Positions 39,103 through 50,600 of a DNA stretch of 64,000 nucleotides are shown here, piece after piece; positions within the stretch are counted from its first letter, which is position 1; each line of letters begins with the position of its first letter. This DNA is from Glandiceps talaboti (lineage: Eukaryota > Hemichordata > Enteropneusta > Spengelidae): assembly GCF_964340395.1 (NCBI RefSeq), contig NC_135556.1, forward strand, positions 11,982,910 to 12,046,909. The letters run 5' to 3'. Under the pieces are notes generated by a model. The model was not told where the DNA came from and did not search any database. It worked only from the letters and a program-made list of their open reading frames with translations. A program made the position numbers and the translations under genes.

Positions 39103-39362
39103 ACACTAGTAGAAAAAATAGTACAGTTTACGACACTTTCCGTACTATAGTTCAGATTGAGTTCAATTCTGTACTTTTATGCTGATGAGGTGGACGTTTC
39201 TGTACTTTCCCATTAGCGCCTGTCTAATCGGATTATACTCGATCTGAAAAATAGTTCAGATTGCGAGTCGGAAGTGATTTGAATACATTTGCATTTAGTT
39301 CAGAATATATTCATGAGTTCACCCCCATAACCGGGCAGTAAACAAATGAATATTCAAATCTA
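39103..39362 (+). mobile_element. 260-bp dispersed element, copy A
   Basis: By my base-by-base reading this is identical over all 260 bp to the reverse complement of 56542-56801. The ends are ACACTAGTAGAAAAAATAG and ATATTCAAATCTA. The ends are not inverted repeats and I see no clear target duplication. Inside, ACTCGATCTGAA (39237-39248) pairs with TTCAGATTGCGAGT (39255-39268), and the word TAGTTCAGA(A/T)T occurs three times. No coding frame. It could be a young non-autonomous element (Helitron-like or SINE-like) or a duplicated regulatory or structured RNA segment. Confidence 0.85.
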
Positions 39363-39626
39363 TCTCGCCTGCATGTGATTCAAGGCGTGTACACTAATTG
39401 TTTGACCCACAGAAAACTAACAGTAACACTATTTAGTTAGTTAGTTGTCTGTGTTTGACCACATGAAGGCGGAGGGGGAGGGTGCAAAAGAAAAGGGTTA
39501 CACACATGTACAGTGTATGATATGATGAGAGCTACATTTAATGTACATGTACATACGAACTGACATGTATACGTACATGTACAACTACGCTAGCATGTAA
39601 ACGTTAGCAAAAACTCTTACTACTAC

Positions 39627-39658
39627 CTCAGACCACTAAAATACTAGAGTGGTCTGAG
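39627..39658. mobile_element. Micro-hairpin family 2, copy a
   Basis: CTCAGACCACT and AGTGGTCTGAG form 11-bp perfect arms around a 10-nt centre. CTACTAC flanks both sides, consistent with a 7-bp target duplication, although the local TAC repetition makes the exact length ambiguous. Confidence 0.6.
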
Positions 39659-39664
39659 CTACTA

Positions 39665-40580
39665 CTACTTGCAAAAAGTATTTACAAGCATTTCCATGTA
39701 GGTCAATGAAATATCACCTATGTGGGTTATACTTCAATAGTCGGTCAAACAGCGTAAAGGTCTACATTCTACAATGACAGACATGATTGTTCAACTCGGT
39801 GCGATCTAAGATGAATTCACGGTGTATATTTGGTTACGTCGCCTTTGAATTGATGATGACGACTCGTCCGACCTAGACTGTTCTGGTCCAGTTTCAAGTG
39901 AAAGTCAGAATTATCACGGTGCCATTGATTATACTAACTGTGAAGAAACTCGCCCACTCTAGTCTCTATGACTTCATTAGCCCCAAAATGCAAGAACTTA
40001 ATAATGGTATTGTAAATCGAAGTTCATGCATGCTCTGACTGTCGCCTGTTTTTTGTTTTCTTACATTTTATACAATTTTGAATTGTTAGCTTTGTATTTC
40101 CTGCATTAATGTTGAAAACTGGTCTTTTTACTGTGCGTCTTCAATGCGCAGGTAAAATAGTGTGTTAATCTAGCATCGTGAGTACGCGCTCGCTTATGGT
40201 TTCGCATACCTTGGACTGCCTGTCATTCAGTATTGTTTTAGCCTATTTATTTCTAAAGAAAAATGGTCTGTAAAGGGACTGCTTTAGTTGTCACAGTGCC
40301 TTTGTGGATTTATAAATCGATTTATGACAAGTGAGTCTACCTATTTTTTTTCCGACCCACTCAGTCAAGGAGTGCGATACACCAATCACCGTGTATTTAG
40401 CTTTGTATACAGTGTATGGATAATAGCAAGTTTCGGGACTGAAAAATCATAAATTGTTTGTTAGACTTATTTTTTATTCAATGTAATCTGGGTTGATTGG
40501 GAATTTTCAGATATCAGGATTTAAACCTCGGATTTCAACTCAGAAAGGCTATATTTTTTGCCTCAGTCTGAATTATATTA
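39665..40580. other. No feature recognised
   Basis: Unique DNA. Confidence 0.4.
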
Positions 40581-40586
40581 GTAGAA

Positions 40587-40633
40587 CTCTCACCAACGTT
40601 CCCAATGTGAAGTGATCTGAAAGTTGGTGAGAG
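40587..40633. repeat. Isolated hairpin, 11-bp perfect arms
   Basis: CTCTCACCAAC at 40587-40597 is mirrored by GTTGGTGAGAG at 40623-40633 with a 25-nt loop. No flanking direct repeat and no second copy in the window. A single CCTCAGACCACT half-motif of hairpin family 2 lies at about 40785 without its partner. Confidence 0.5.
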
Positions 40634-40789
40634 GTCCTCACGTTGGATTGCAGCACTGCATGTTCTTGCCGAGAAGATAAAGAGGTGTAGTAATTATGGT
40701 TTAAAACTGACTTTTACAAACGCCAGTCGTGTAGGGTCTATGATTTTTTATGTTGTGGATGAATGCGGCACTTTGATCTGAACCTCAGA

Positions 40790-43630
40790 CCACTATAATA
40801 GGAACAGACTAGAATCGCTTTTTGTTTTAGGTGTAAATGGGGCTCTAAACCCATCTTCTCTGTCGTGCATGGTTACCCTTCAAACCTGCTTCAAGCCGAA
40901 CGTTGTGCAAAACGATACTTCGTGTCTTTACGGGTTTTTTTTGCAATTGTGTTTTAGTGGCCTGAGTCTGAACAAGTGTTCATACAGTACAGCAAAGTCC
41001 CACCAACAAAATCCATAGCAATAGATGCAGGAAAACCTCAGTATGGGCGACGGTGAAATCATGGTGTTAATTCTAAAACTTTTGAAAGCAAGAATATATG
41101 TTTGTGCAACTTTTGTATTAAAAGCATACCATTCCAATTCAAGGACAACGATTTTGTTCAGAAATGGTGGTAGGACTATAATCCTTCCTACCTCCTTCCT
41201 TCCTACCTCCATAGTTCAAAACCGCTGATCGTAACTGCATGGTACAGCGCATCTACATTTATTTCTGAGTTCCGGAGGGCATTATTTGATAAGTACCCCA
41301 TTCGTCCCTGTATTAGATCTTGTATAGTCATAACATTACAAAGATATGTGATTGTTGTGATCATTTCATTTGCTCATTATGTATTCAAGTGTAGTCAAAT
41401 TTTCTTAGGTGTATGAGCAACTTTACTTCACCAATAAATTCTACTTTCTCACGAGTATTGTAAAATAACATGGCTATAATATGATACTACACAGCACGTT
41501 TTAGACGTATTTGCATATCAATGTCATCTTCAAATTTTCTTGAAGAATTCTTCATCCAGATACTCTAACATACCTGCACACCAAATGTCAGCCCATTCAA
41601 TCGATTAGTTTTGCGGCTGTCATTCATTTTTACTTTGAATTCTTTTATTTACAAAACAAATGACAGTTTTTGACCCCAAAAATGACCAAAAACAGAAAAT
41701 TGAAAATATCTTGCTGTCATAAACAAATATGAATAGACTTCTCGATAAAATTCCATTTACTCATTGGGAACATCGAACGTACAATGTCAAAAAGTCGCAC
41801 TGGCGCAAAGTATCATGGGAAAACTTTCTTTGGCACACCTCACTTAGGAAATATAGCCGCAACAAAAAAGTTAATACTGGGATCATGTCTTTTTAAATTT
41901 AGCCTTTACCTTATAGAATAGAAGTATCAAAAGTGTATGCACTAACAAGTATCTGTGGTTTGTGCAAACATGCCAAATCGCTGATGATTGTTAAACAACA
42001 AAACTTTGCATACCATTGTCATTAATAATTCTACGTTTTACTTCTGAATCAGTTCTAAACACTTACGATTGAAATGATCGTCAACGATACGCTGATTTGT
42101 AGTTGAGGGTAATTAAAAATATTTTACAATGACGATTTCGACCATTAGCCGATGGAGGTGACCCCAACCAAACCTGTCACAAGATGTAAACTTGCACACT
42201 TTTTGTGTGTCAATATGTCTGTTCTGGTCAGTCTGTTTTGGGAATTTATGGTACACTCACTGTCGCAGTTTTCAGCCAGGGTCACGTTATTCGACGATTA
42301 CTATTTGGATAAACACTGCAAAAAAGTAACACCCGTCATTGTTGCTTAGACATTTTCCTAGGGTCTTTTTCAACATGATTTATAGTAAGAAGTAACTTTG
42401 TTGATGGTGTAGTCACTGAATTTATAACCCTACATCGATGACTTAGTAATTGAACACGCAAATGAATTATCATGAACACTGATCTACAACCGATCCGACC
42501 CTGGGATTCGATCACAATTCATGGCGTCGCTTGCCAGTCTATGTCTATGTCTTGGTCACGCAAACGTGAACACTCTGATATCTGAAACACTTCTTTGCTC
42601 CAGATACGCACCTTTTTTTCATGGAAAATGTCATATAGTTTGAAGTAAGCTGGGAGAAAATATTAATGAGATATTTGTAGATTTAAATAAGAGTGAAATG
42701 ATAGTCAAGTGATTTTGAACCATCTCCGTGTATTTTGCTTTAGCGAAAACACTGACAACTACTAGTATGTGATCGCCCGGTCGTCAAATTGCAAAGAACA
42801 ATGAAGAACAGCTGAACACCTTCCTGTGGTCATCTGTTCCTTTCCGTACCGACTCTCAATTGTTTTGCTGCGTTTACTTGTATATCTTTAATAACAATAG
42901 TTTTTTAACTAACACCAATGTTCTTCCACTTTCTTTGCTTTCAAAATCAGTCACTTACTGTTGTAGCCAGACAAAGACAGCCATCCTCAACTGGAAACAC
43001 ACCATGACAACAAAGATATACCAGAAAGTCATGACGTTTTGAATCATATCATTCGGCCCCCAACCCTGTTTTTGACAATTAAAAAATGCTCTACTACCCA
43101 TCACAGCCAGTATCAATCAGACTTTTTCCATATATTATATTCCACCCTAACTTAACCCATATGACCGCCCCATTTATAACTCGTATGTCCGGACATGAAC
43201 ATGATTGGCTTTTCGCTGACCAAGGGGTATGAGACCATATGTGGAAGTGGGGGATAAGCTTATCAAATATGACCGTAGTTCCATGTAAATTAAAACTTAT
43301 AGTTATGCTTATAGTCGTTACGTTTTCAGTTTATTGTGGTACCCGCTTGATGCTTTCTCTGAAGATGCCGACGGGATCAGTCTAAAATTCAGTTCTGGTG
43401 TATAAACTACAATGTATCACACATATCATGACTCTCACTATCCAATCCATCGGCTATACACTGGAGAACACAAGGACTATACTGACTGTTTTCTATCCAG
43501 CACGAAATAAATTGAGAATACGTGGAACTTATATGTACATGAACAGTAGCTCCGACAACTCTGACAAGTCTCTATATACCCCACCAGGCCTCTTTGCTGG
43601 AGTTCGCGGAGCGTGTGTTGTCAGTGCTAA
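40790..43630. other. No gene recognised
   Basis: Unique AT-rich DNA. Short frames (for example 41025-41228) lack any recognisable motif. Confidence 0.4.
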
Positions 43631-43634
43631 TCTC

Positions 43635-43780
43635 GTCTAGTTCCTATCACCGTGTTCCTAAACAGTATCGTTACCATTTACACCTCCACTCACTAAACTT
43701 GGTTTAGTCATAGAAAATAGAGAGGACCCTCTCTATTGTCTATGGTTTAGTTAGATACCAATTGGCATCTGGACTAGAGC
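43635..43780. repeat. Dispersed repeat shared with 50.6-50.98 kb
   Basis: TCTAGTTCCTATCACCGTGT with TATCGTTACCATTTACACCTCCACTC (in part) matches 50601-50650, and GGTTTAGTTAGATACC...TTGGCATCTGGACTA matches 50947-50985. In this copy a micro-hairpin interrupts the GGTTTAGT sequence. The other copy has the two blocks about 290 bp further apart and lacks the hairpin. Confidence 0.7.
43710..43743. mobile_element. Micro-hairpin family 1, copy b
   Basis: 34 bp with arms ATAGAAAATAGAGAGGA / CCCTCTCTATTGTCTAT, 15 of 17 positions paired. Flanked by GGTTTAGTC (43701-43709) and GGTTTAGTT (43744-43752), an 8/9 direct repeat. The related repeat at 50947 has a single GGTTTAGTTAG with no insertion. Confidence 0.8.
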
Positions 43781-43789
43781 TAATCACGA

Positions 43790-44335
43790 GTCCATCACAA
43801 CGTGCATGCATCATTTTCTGATGTCCGCATTTGATTTGGACATTGAAGTAAATGATTTTACATTTCTGAGTCTCATTCGGTATTTTTCCACTGTTCTATA
43901 TGTGGTAGCTACTACTTTTGGCACAATAAAAAAAAAAGATGTTACGAAGACGAAAAAAAATATAATCGAGATGCACGATAAACATTTTTGGAAAAAAAGT
44001 CACATAAATGACTGCAGTATCCATATTTTTAATTGGCATGATTGAAGACTTTAAAAAATGAATGATGATAAAAGTGAGATTTTGCCTCAGTGATGGTTTT
44101 TCTATACAAGCGATAACATCACGATACCGGGTACTTCACAAACATTATCTCACTGACTTCAAAACCATAGTGACTAAATCGTTTCGTACAATTAGACGGC
44201 ATGATGTTTTTTACGTCTCGCACAAGCATATACAATGGTACACTTTACCAAATTGTAATAGACCATGTAAATATTACATTGACCGATGCAGATCTTGCTC
44301 GCGCAGGTTGGGTATATTTATATGCTACGTTATGC
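43790..44335. other. No gene recognised
   Basis: Unique DNA. Two overlapping 80-90 codon frames (43806-44340) show no motif that I know. Confidence 0.35.
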
Positions 44336-44337
44336 CT

Positions 44338-44695
44338 TAGGCCTAAAAAATAACTGTTTGGTTTCTGTTACCCGACCCACCTAGTTTTTCACTGCCGACC
44401 CTTAACTTTTTTTTTACGTGTTCTTGAAAAACTAACAAAATCGCAACAATTGTGAAGTCTCACGAGACATAGTGGATGCAGAAACTGACATCAACTTAAA
44501 AAGACAATATAAAACTGTTCCTCCAATCTGTAATGGTTGTACATCTAATGGAAAGAAGCCAATAACACAGAGATCATTTGGAAAAAATGGAAAACCAGAA
44601 TTAGACACTCGCACATGAATAAAAATAAATCTACCTACCCCACCTATTTATTTATTTTGCCTAATCGGAACAACACAATTTTTTTAATAGGCCTA
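44338..44695 (+). mobile_element. TAGGCCTA MITE family, full copy with both ends
   Basis: Begins TAGGCCTAAAAAATAACTG and ends TTTTTTTAATAGGCCTA, giving inverted termini. Inside, CTGTTACCCGACCCACCTAG, GTTTTTCACTGCCGACCC and TTGTGAAGTCTCACGAGACA match the other copies on the opposite strand. 358 bp, no coding capacity. It is the best copy for defining the family ends. Confidence 0.8.
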
Positions 44696-44809
44696 TTTCC
44701 TAACTCAAGCTTAAATTATTGGACCCTTGTGAACCAAAAATGTGCGAAAATACAACGCCAAAATAGTAACGCTTTGCACGGTTTTCACACTGAGCAATAC
44801 GATTAGATC

Positions 44810-44837
44810 ATAGACAGTGAAGTTCTCCAGTGTCTCT
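44810..44837. mobile_element. Micro-hairpin family 1, copy c (decayed)
   Basis: 28 bp, ATAGACAGTGAAG...CCAGTGTCTCT. The arms still pair imperfectly. Flanks GATTAGATC (44801-44809) and GGTTAGACC (44838-44846) match at 7 of 9. Terminal motif, spacing and flank pattern agree with the other copies. Confidence 0.6.
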
Positions 44838-45035
44838 GGTTAGACCGACAACAATGAAACCGTTAGCGGGATCTCAGAGTCATACTCATTCACATACAAT
44901 TTTTTATGGCTGTTCACGTTGGTTAGCAACATCTCTGTCTTTGAGTTTGAATGAAATCGCTGCCATTCCCTACAGGAAACTGTTCTATGGAATTACATGC
45001 CAGGAGCGCTTTCAATATCATAGAATGTTTTGTTG

Positions 45036-45092
45036 ATCTTTTTTTTTCTTTTTTTCTTTTTTTTTTTCTTCTTTTTTTTGGGGGGGGGGGTC
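45036..45092. repeat. Poly-T/C tract joined to G11
   Basis: Imperfect oligo-T with C interruptions runs directly into about 11 G residues. Confidence 0.9.
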
Positions 45093-45099
45093 GACAACT

Positions 45100-46800
45100 T
45101 TTACCAAGACAACCATTATATTAATCATTATAGTAACTACCTAGCATGGCTAATAGCCATACTGAGATAGAACTGTAGATTGCTAAAATGTTATGGGTTG
45201 CTGGTTGTACACAACCTCAGCATATGCCACTTGACTTTCAGGCATTAATAGGTGGCAGAAATAGTCCGCACCAGGGCCGCTCTGTAGTCCGCATAAAAGG
45301 GTGACTAAGCCCAGACAATATTGTCCAGACCAGATTTGGAGGTGTGAACGCATTTAAAGCTGACTCGGTTCTAAATCTTGGTGCATATTCATGAGGTCGA
45401 CACCTAGAAAATGAACCATGTGTACATTTCTTTTGTCTTTTGTTAGTTAATTTATGCGGGTAAACTGTGTCTTCACTAGCATTTTCCACTAAAAGTTTCA
45501 AAATTGTCTTGTTTTTTGAAGGACTACTATAATAATATTTCACCGCCCTTGCTTTATTGTCATATCAGGAAAGTCAAGAACTTGACAAAAGCTATTCAAA
45601 ACAAAGTAATCAAAGTTGTAAAACCAAAATGGTGCCGTGGAGAGTTGTGTCTGGTCATGTTCTGATCATGGAAGTATAACCCACAGTCTGATCTAGTAGC
45701 AGTATATCAACGACGAATCTACATTACAAACAAACAAACAAACAACACACACACACACACGGTGATATTAAAAAGCACGCAACACAAAGGTTGGTTCACA
45801 TCCCTCGCATCAGTACCGGTACCCATTCTACTGAGTTATAAATATAAATCACATTCTCAGCTACAACATTGAACTTGTATGATACAAAAATCTTCAGAAT
45901 GTGCGGGCCATATTTTCACTACCGGCATTGGCAGTCACCATCACTGCCTTTAAAAAAAATTAATACAGATAAATGGAAGCAAAAACAATCCTCTTGACGG
46001 TAGTTTAGTAGTCAGTTATGAATTATGTAACGTTAAATAACGCTATTCAAATATTTCCCTCTATGCCTCCCATATACCGATAGTAAATCTTCAAACATCC
46101 ATACAGACATGCGGACTTTGCTCCCTACTAGATACATCCATGTTTTACGTTACTTTCGTATTGCAAATTTAGCTGATGATGTCATGTCAAAGCCACGTGG
46201 TCTAAAAACCTGAATCTCCGTACATACATTTCGATATGAAATTATTTATCCGTGATGTTTAGAATTTTGGTCGGTCAATATAGTTTCAATGACCAAGTGT
46301 GACCCCCACTGATGTCTAAAGTACTAATATCAGTACCTGACCGGCCATGGCCATGGCCTTGTTTTTGTTTTTGATTTTCTTCAATATTCAAATCTACGTA
46401 ATGTCTGGTTTGTTAGGCCATAAATTCCAAGCATATTTACCATGATATCACAAATATAGACCAGTTACAGAAAGTAATAAGTGTCAGCAAAATACTGTAA
46501 TATCGACACTGTTTCACGGATTTTAGGGACGCTGGTGCTTGGATTATTTTACGGTTGACATTACCTAGCCAGTAATATAAGGAGTAGTACATGGGTATTT
46601 TATCCCTGGACTCTCTGTCTGTTTATATCGAAATGGAATAAGCTGAAACAGTTCTTCTTTGAGCAGGAAATATGTTGTGATTATGGATATTATATATATA
46701 CATGTATATAATTGCCAACACATCGGCAACGAGAGTAATGACATTGACTATACGTAATATGTAAAGATGTAGTGTAAAATTGGAATACGGTCGTCAGGAA
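45100..46800. other. No gene recognised
   Basis: Contains a short (CA)n near 45746-45760 and (AT)n near 46690. A 101-codon minus-strand frame (45238-45543) has no recognised domain and is probably fortuitous. Confidence 0.35.
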
Positions 46801-46809
46801 CTAGATTAG

Positions 46810-46966
46810 GGTAGGGGGAGGCTCAGGAGAAAAATTGTTGTCACGGGAAAAAAACGAATTGGGACGTGCGTGAAAATTCGGATTGTCTGAAAGGGGCCCG
46901 GAGTCACGTACAAATATTTTGCTCATGAGTTGAACCAAATTTAACTCCAGGAGCAGACGTTTAACA
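46810..46966 (+). repeat. Dispersed repeat shared with 52.9-53.06 kb
   Basis: TCTGAAAGGGGCCCGGAG, TTTTGCTCATGAGTTGAACC and AGGAGCAGACGTTTA recur as TCTGAAAGGGCCCCCGAA, TCTGCTCATGATTTGAACC and AGGAGCAGTTGTTTA at 52989-53056. Both copies are preceded by G-rich and GAAAAATTG/CAAAATTG sequence. Class unknown. Confidence 0.65.
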
Positions 46967-46969
46967 AGC

Positions 46970-47510
46970 GTATTTTTAAAAGGGTGACTGGCAGAGAATG
47001 TGTGTCTCTTGAAGGGTAGACAATATACTCGCGATAGACTATGGGTTTCAGGCCACTGTGTCAGACGTGGTCTTGGAGGAGTCAGTACAATTCCTCCAGG
47101 AGTGGTAAGAGGCCAAGCCTGAAATAGACGGGTTGTGCGGCAAGTAGAAGTTTACATGCCTTGTCTGTGGTTTACATTGTGCACGCAAAACATCCCACAA
47201 AACCGGCCATAACTAAAGCGGCATATCAGTAAATATGAAAAACGTGATCTTGGTAATTTGGATACCAGTTCTGAAAATATTCTCCGGGAAAATAGGTTAA
47301 AATGAACATCAAGATAGCTGCCTATTTCCCATTGTTTATAAATCGTCAAGAGGTTAAGCTATCCACTCAGATGAACCACTCTTTGTCACTTTATAATCTG
47401 GCATTATACATGGGATAATTTCCAAAATGTACATGTTTTATCGTTTCATTTTGGACTTTATAGAAGTTGATGACTAAAATTACCTTACCCTCGATGAAAG
47501 TTATGAATGC
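46970..47510. other. No feature recognised
   Basis: Unique DNA. Confidence 0.4.
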
Positions 47511-47524
47511 GACTAGGTTTTACC

Positions 47525-47546
47525 ATAGACAGGGTGGAGGGTCTAT
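47525..47546. mobile_element. Micro-hairpin family 1, copy d (22 bp, exact 9-bp TSD)
   Basis: ATAGACAGGGTGGAGGGTCTAT has the family termini with a short unpaired or G-rich centre. Exact 9-bp direct repeats GGTTTTACC flank it at 47516-47524 and 47547-47555. This is the smallest copy in the window, with essentially only the termini left. Confidence 0.8.
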
Positions 47547-47810
47547 GGTTTTACCTACTAGAATTAGTTGCGACAAGATTGTAAATGCACATGGGCGAGT
47601 TTTGCCAGATTGCTTTATTTCAAGTGATTTGAAAATTGTGAATGGCGGACTTGGCCGTGGTCCATCGAATTGTCGAGTACTACCGTGGTGGCACTAGTCG
47701 TTCCTCACTGGAACGGCAAGTGCCACCTTATGGCGATATTTATTGTCTTTGAACCTTTCTCAACAAATAAATCACACATAACTCCCCAAACGCTTCCATT
47801 CTAGAAATCC

Positions 47811-47961
47811 GGTGCCGACCCTAAACCTTTTTAATAAAGAAGAAAAATCAGTAAAATCGAGAAAATTGTGAGTGAAGTCTTGCCAGAAATGGTCATCAAC
47901 TTAAAAAAGACAATAAAAAAACGCGGTTCTTCCAATCTGGAATGCAGAGCAGATGTCTTTG
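47811..47961 (+). mobile_element. TAGGCCTA MITE family, internal fragment
   Basis: GTGCCGACCCTAAACC, AAATCGAGAAAATTGTGAGT, CATCAACTTAAAAAAGACAA and GGTTCTTCCAATCTGGAATG match the interior of the copies at 20.9 and 44.3 kb. The ends are missing. It lies just beyond the 3' end of the retrotransposon pseudogene below. Confidence 0.7.
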
Positions 47962-47989
47962 AAATAGAATTATTTAGTTTGGTTTAAAA

Positions 47990-48425
47990 TTTAGTTGAAG
48001 TGGGCACAAAACTTGATTTGGTTCTGACTGTTCTGAATTTAGGGACACGAAATCGTCTCCCTGATGGCAGGAGTTCAAAGTGTTGGGACATAATGTGGCC
48101 TTTGTCATTTACCATTTTCCCAGCTTTGTTTTGTACACGAGATGTAAACATTTCATTCAAATTAGTCTACTTTTCACTCAATACTTTACTAAACACATTT
48201 ACAATTTTGTTCAAGACACTCTTGTAGCTAGTCCCTAGACTACCAAACCAGCACAAAAAAGAAAATGTTAAACCGACTCAAAACTCCGATAGAATGTCTG
48301 TAATACCTTGGCATTTACAAAATTTTAGGCCCCTCAATTGTTGTAGACAGTAAACTCTAGATTGACATTTCTTGTTAATGAAATCTGTGTTGGCCTTAAC
48401 ATTTGATTTATTATCCAAGACTGTT

Positions 48426-48513
<88 letters not shown>

Positions 48514-49406
48514 TCACCTGTTCAACTTTAACATTGTCAATAAAAAGGTCGGGCACTACTTTAGGGTTCTTCCTAAAGTCGACCTTTCGTCCAAGTAGTT
48601 TTCTTTACACCAAGTAAGAAACCTATCAACTTCATCGAAATAAGTACGGTCAGAATTTGACAGGTCAACTAATGCAGAGTTATCAGAATATTTGATAAGT
48701 GGATTTGTATCGGTACCTGATGAGCAGTCATTTGTGTAAAGTGTAAATAGTTTGTGTGAGAGTATCGTGCTCTGTGAGGCACCCCTAAATGTTGAATGGA
48801 AGGCTGAACTTAATTTTTGGTAGCGAACAAACTGGGAAAGGTTGACAAGAAAATCCATTATCCAGAGGATGAGTTTGGGGTTAACGTTTAAATAACTAAG
48901 TTTATGAGCCATCATGTTTGGTTGACTTCTGTTAACGACTGATGAAAAATCAATAACCAATAGTCTTACAAATGAACTTGGTTTTTCAAGATGTGTATAC
49001 GCATCGTGAAGTAATGTGAGAGTTGCATTATCAGTACCTCTATTACTTTAATATGTAAATTGGTATGGGTCAAGGTGTGAATGTTTTTGTGGGTTTTGAC
49101 AAAGTAAAATACGCTCGAAGCATTTCATCACAATGGAAGTCAGTGCTACAGGACGATGCCTTGGAAGTTTTTAGGGACCGGACAGATGGTAGATGTTTTC
49201 CAAATGGTTGATATCGTATGATCATTGTACGACCAATTGAACAATCTACTGGAAACACTAGCTAACTGCGATGCATAGACATTCAGTAACCTACCACATA
49301 TGTTATCAGGACCCATAGCTTTCCTTATATTTAGTTTCTTAAAAATAGACAACTCGTTTATCACTGATTTCAAATTAACTCTTCTTTTCTTCTTATTTAC
49401 TCTCAA
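47990..49406 (-). pseudogene. Rex1/CR1-like non-LTR retrotransposon reverse transcriptase, broken
   Basis: Read on the minus strand, the fragments run in the order of a CR1/Rex1-type reverse transcriptase. At 49406-49146: KAMGPDNICGRLL and ICPVPK. At 49140-48960, in a shifted frame: a PVALTS-like segment. At 48960-48556: VIDFSS, WIMDFLVN, SPLLFT-like SHKLFTLYTND and KYSDNSALVDL. At 48556-48278: IGTVLDNKS, INKKCQSRVYCLQQLR. At 48250-47990: SGRR-F-VP near the C terminus. The catalytic YADD-type box reads SDN, losing the second aspartate. There are several frameshifts and a large (AT)n insert. No endonuclease domain was recognised upstream, so the copy is probably 5' truncated. Confidence 0.88.
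48428..48511. repeat. (AT)n microsatellite inside the RT pseudogene
   Basis: About 42 AT units lie exactly where related reverse transcriptases have the YKYLGT-type motif. The minus-strand frame reads into IYIYIY and out into IGTVLDNKS without a stop. The microsatellite probably grew from an AT-rich TATAAATAT-like codon stretch in the element. Confidence 0.95.
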
Positions 49407-49409
49407 GAT

Positions 49410-49660
49410 CTAACCCGATGTTATCTATTTCCTTTCCAAAATCGTGAATATCAAAGCGACAGTACATTACAACTTCGCCTCGCCACCACCCTGTGTTGCT
49501 TGGCAAGGTGGTAAATAAAACAAGTTTGCCTTTGGGATTATATTAACTGGGATTGTCGACACTGAATAATCCGGTCAATCATGGCACTGCGCTCATTGTA
49601 TGTCACGGCGTACAAGTATAAACGACGTTCATACTTCCATGACCATAGTTTCTGCGACCT
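49410..49660. other. Repeat-derived DNA of unclear origin
   Basis: Upstream side of the retrotransposon fragment. I cannot extend the reverse transcriptase alignment here. Confidence 0.3.
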
Positions 49661-49675
49661 GTCATTTGTTTGACC

Positions 49676-49705
49676 ATAGACACTCCACCTTTGTGGAGGG
49701 TCCAT
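49676..49705. mobile_element. Micro-hairpin family 1, copy e
   Basis: 30 bp, ATAGACACTCCACC...GGTGGAG-like arm GTGGAGGGTCCAT. Flanks TGTTTGACC (49667-49675) and GGTTTGATG (49706-49714) agree at 6 of 9, weaker than for the other copies. The terminal motif and CC/GG boundary bases support membership. Confidence 0.65.
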
Positions 49706-49719
49706 GGTTTGATGGGATG

Positions 49720-50100
49720 CGTTAATTCTGGCAAACTTGTTTGGCAAATCGATCTGACGCAATATAGCTTGTGACCGTGGCATGCATAGCTTGGGTCAAA
49801 ATCTATAACACCATTAAAGTATAAATAATGTTTAAACTTCCACGATAACACATACCTTTGAGAAATTATACTGACAGTATAATTACTCCAAGCACAGACT
49901 ATTCTCGTGTCAAACTCCGACACGAACTTGTTTTTCCTTGAAGAGTATATCTCGTGAGACCTATGGAAATTATCAAAATCTATATTGTAGTTGAAAAGAG
50001 CAAGAATGAAAAGAGGGGAAATTTAAGGGACATCATTTCTATATACACGTGTATTGTGCAAAGAACCCGATATCTTTGACCGCGTTGCCGTCAACCGAGC
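49720..50100. other. No feature recognised
   Basis: Overlapping minus-strand frames (49538-49923) give no recognisable protein. Confidence 0.35.
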
Positions 50101-50105
50101 AATGG

Positions 50106-50106
<1 letters not shown>

Positions 50107-50191
<85 letters not shown>
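50107..50191. repeat. (TA)n microsatellite
   Basis: About 42 uninterrupted TA units, almost the same length as the tract at 48.4 kb. Confidence 0.97.
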
Positions 50192-50192
<1 letters not shown>

Positions 50193-50600
50193 AGGTAAGT
50201 CATAAACTGAAGGAAAAGTGCTCAATACTGAGAAGTAGAGCTGTATTTACACAAAGTACACAAGTTATGGTACGGAGGCCGTTACGATCTTCAGACGACT
50301 AAATAACGGAAATTCAAGTGATAGAATTCGATGCGCGTTGTTGAGTGACATGGTGGAATGATAGAATGTATTTGTTTTCGTGGACGATTTAGTGGACGAT
50401 CTAGTGGAATTAATCTCTAAAAAAAAACATGAATCATGGTCTGAGTACTTCACAAATGTATTCAATGCTCAAGTCCAAAGTGATGAAAGTTTCTCGATTT
50501 CCATGATCTTATCAGATCCACCTTGATAGACATAAATTCAGGCATTAATGGTGAGATTAATATCCGACTGTAGTCTTTTGGACAAGGTAATTACTTTGAT

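Noticed and set aside
39181-39200. CTGATGAGGTGGACGTTTC as a ribozyme core
   Set aside because: The second half is GTTTC, the complement of the required GAAAC, so the fold does not form on either strand.
39103-39362. 260-bp element as a Helitron
   Set aside because: I could not place TC and CTRR ends or A/T flanks consistently in both copies, so the class is left open.
42500-42530. GATTCGATC as a tRNA T-arm
   Set aside because: No acceptor, D-arm or anticodon stem can be built around it; I found no tRNA gene in the window.
45145-45162. ATGGCTAATAGCCAT palindrome as a micro-hairpin
   Set aside because: Only a 6-bp arm, no shared termini and no flanking repeat.
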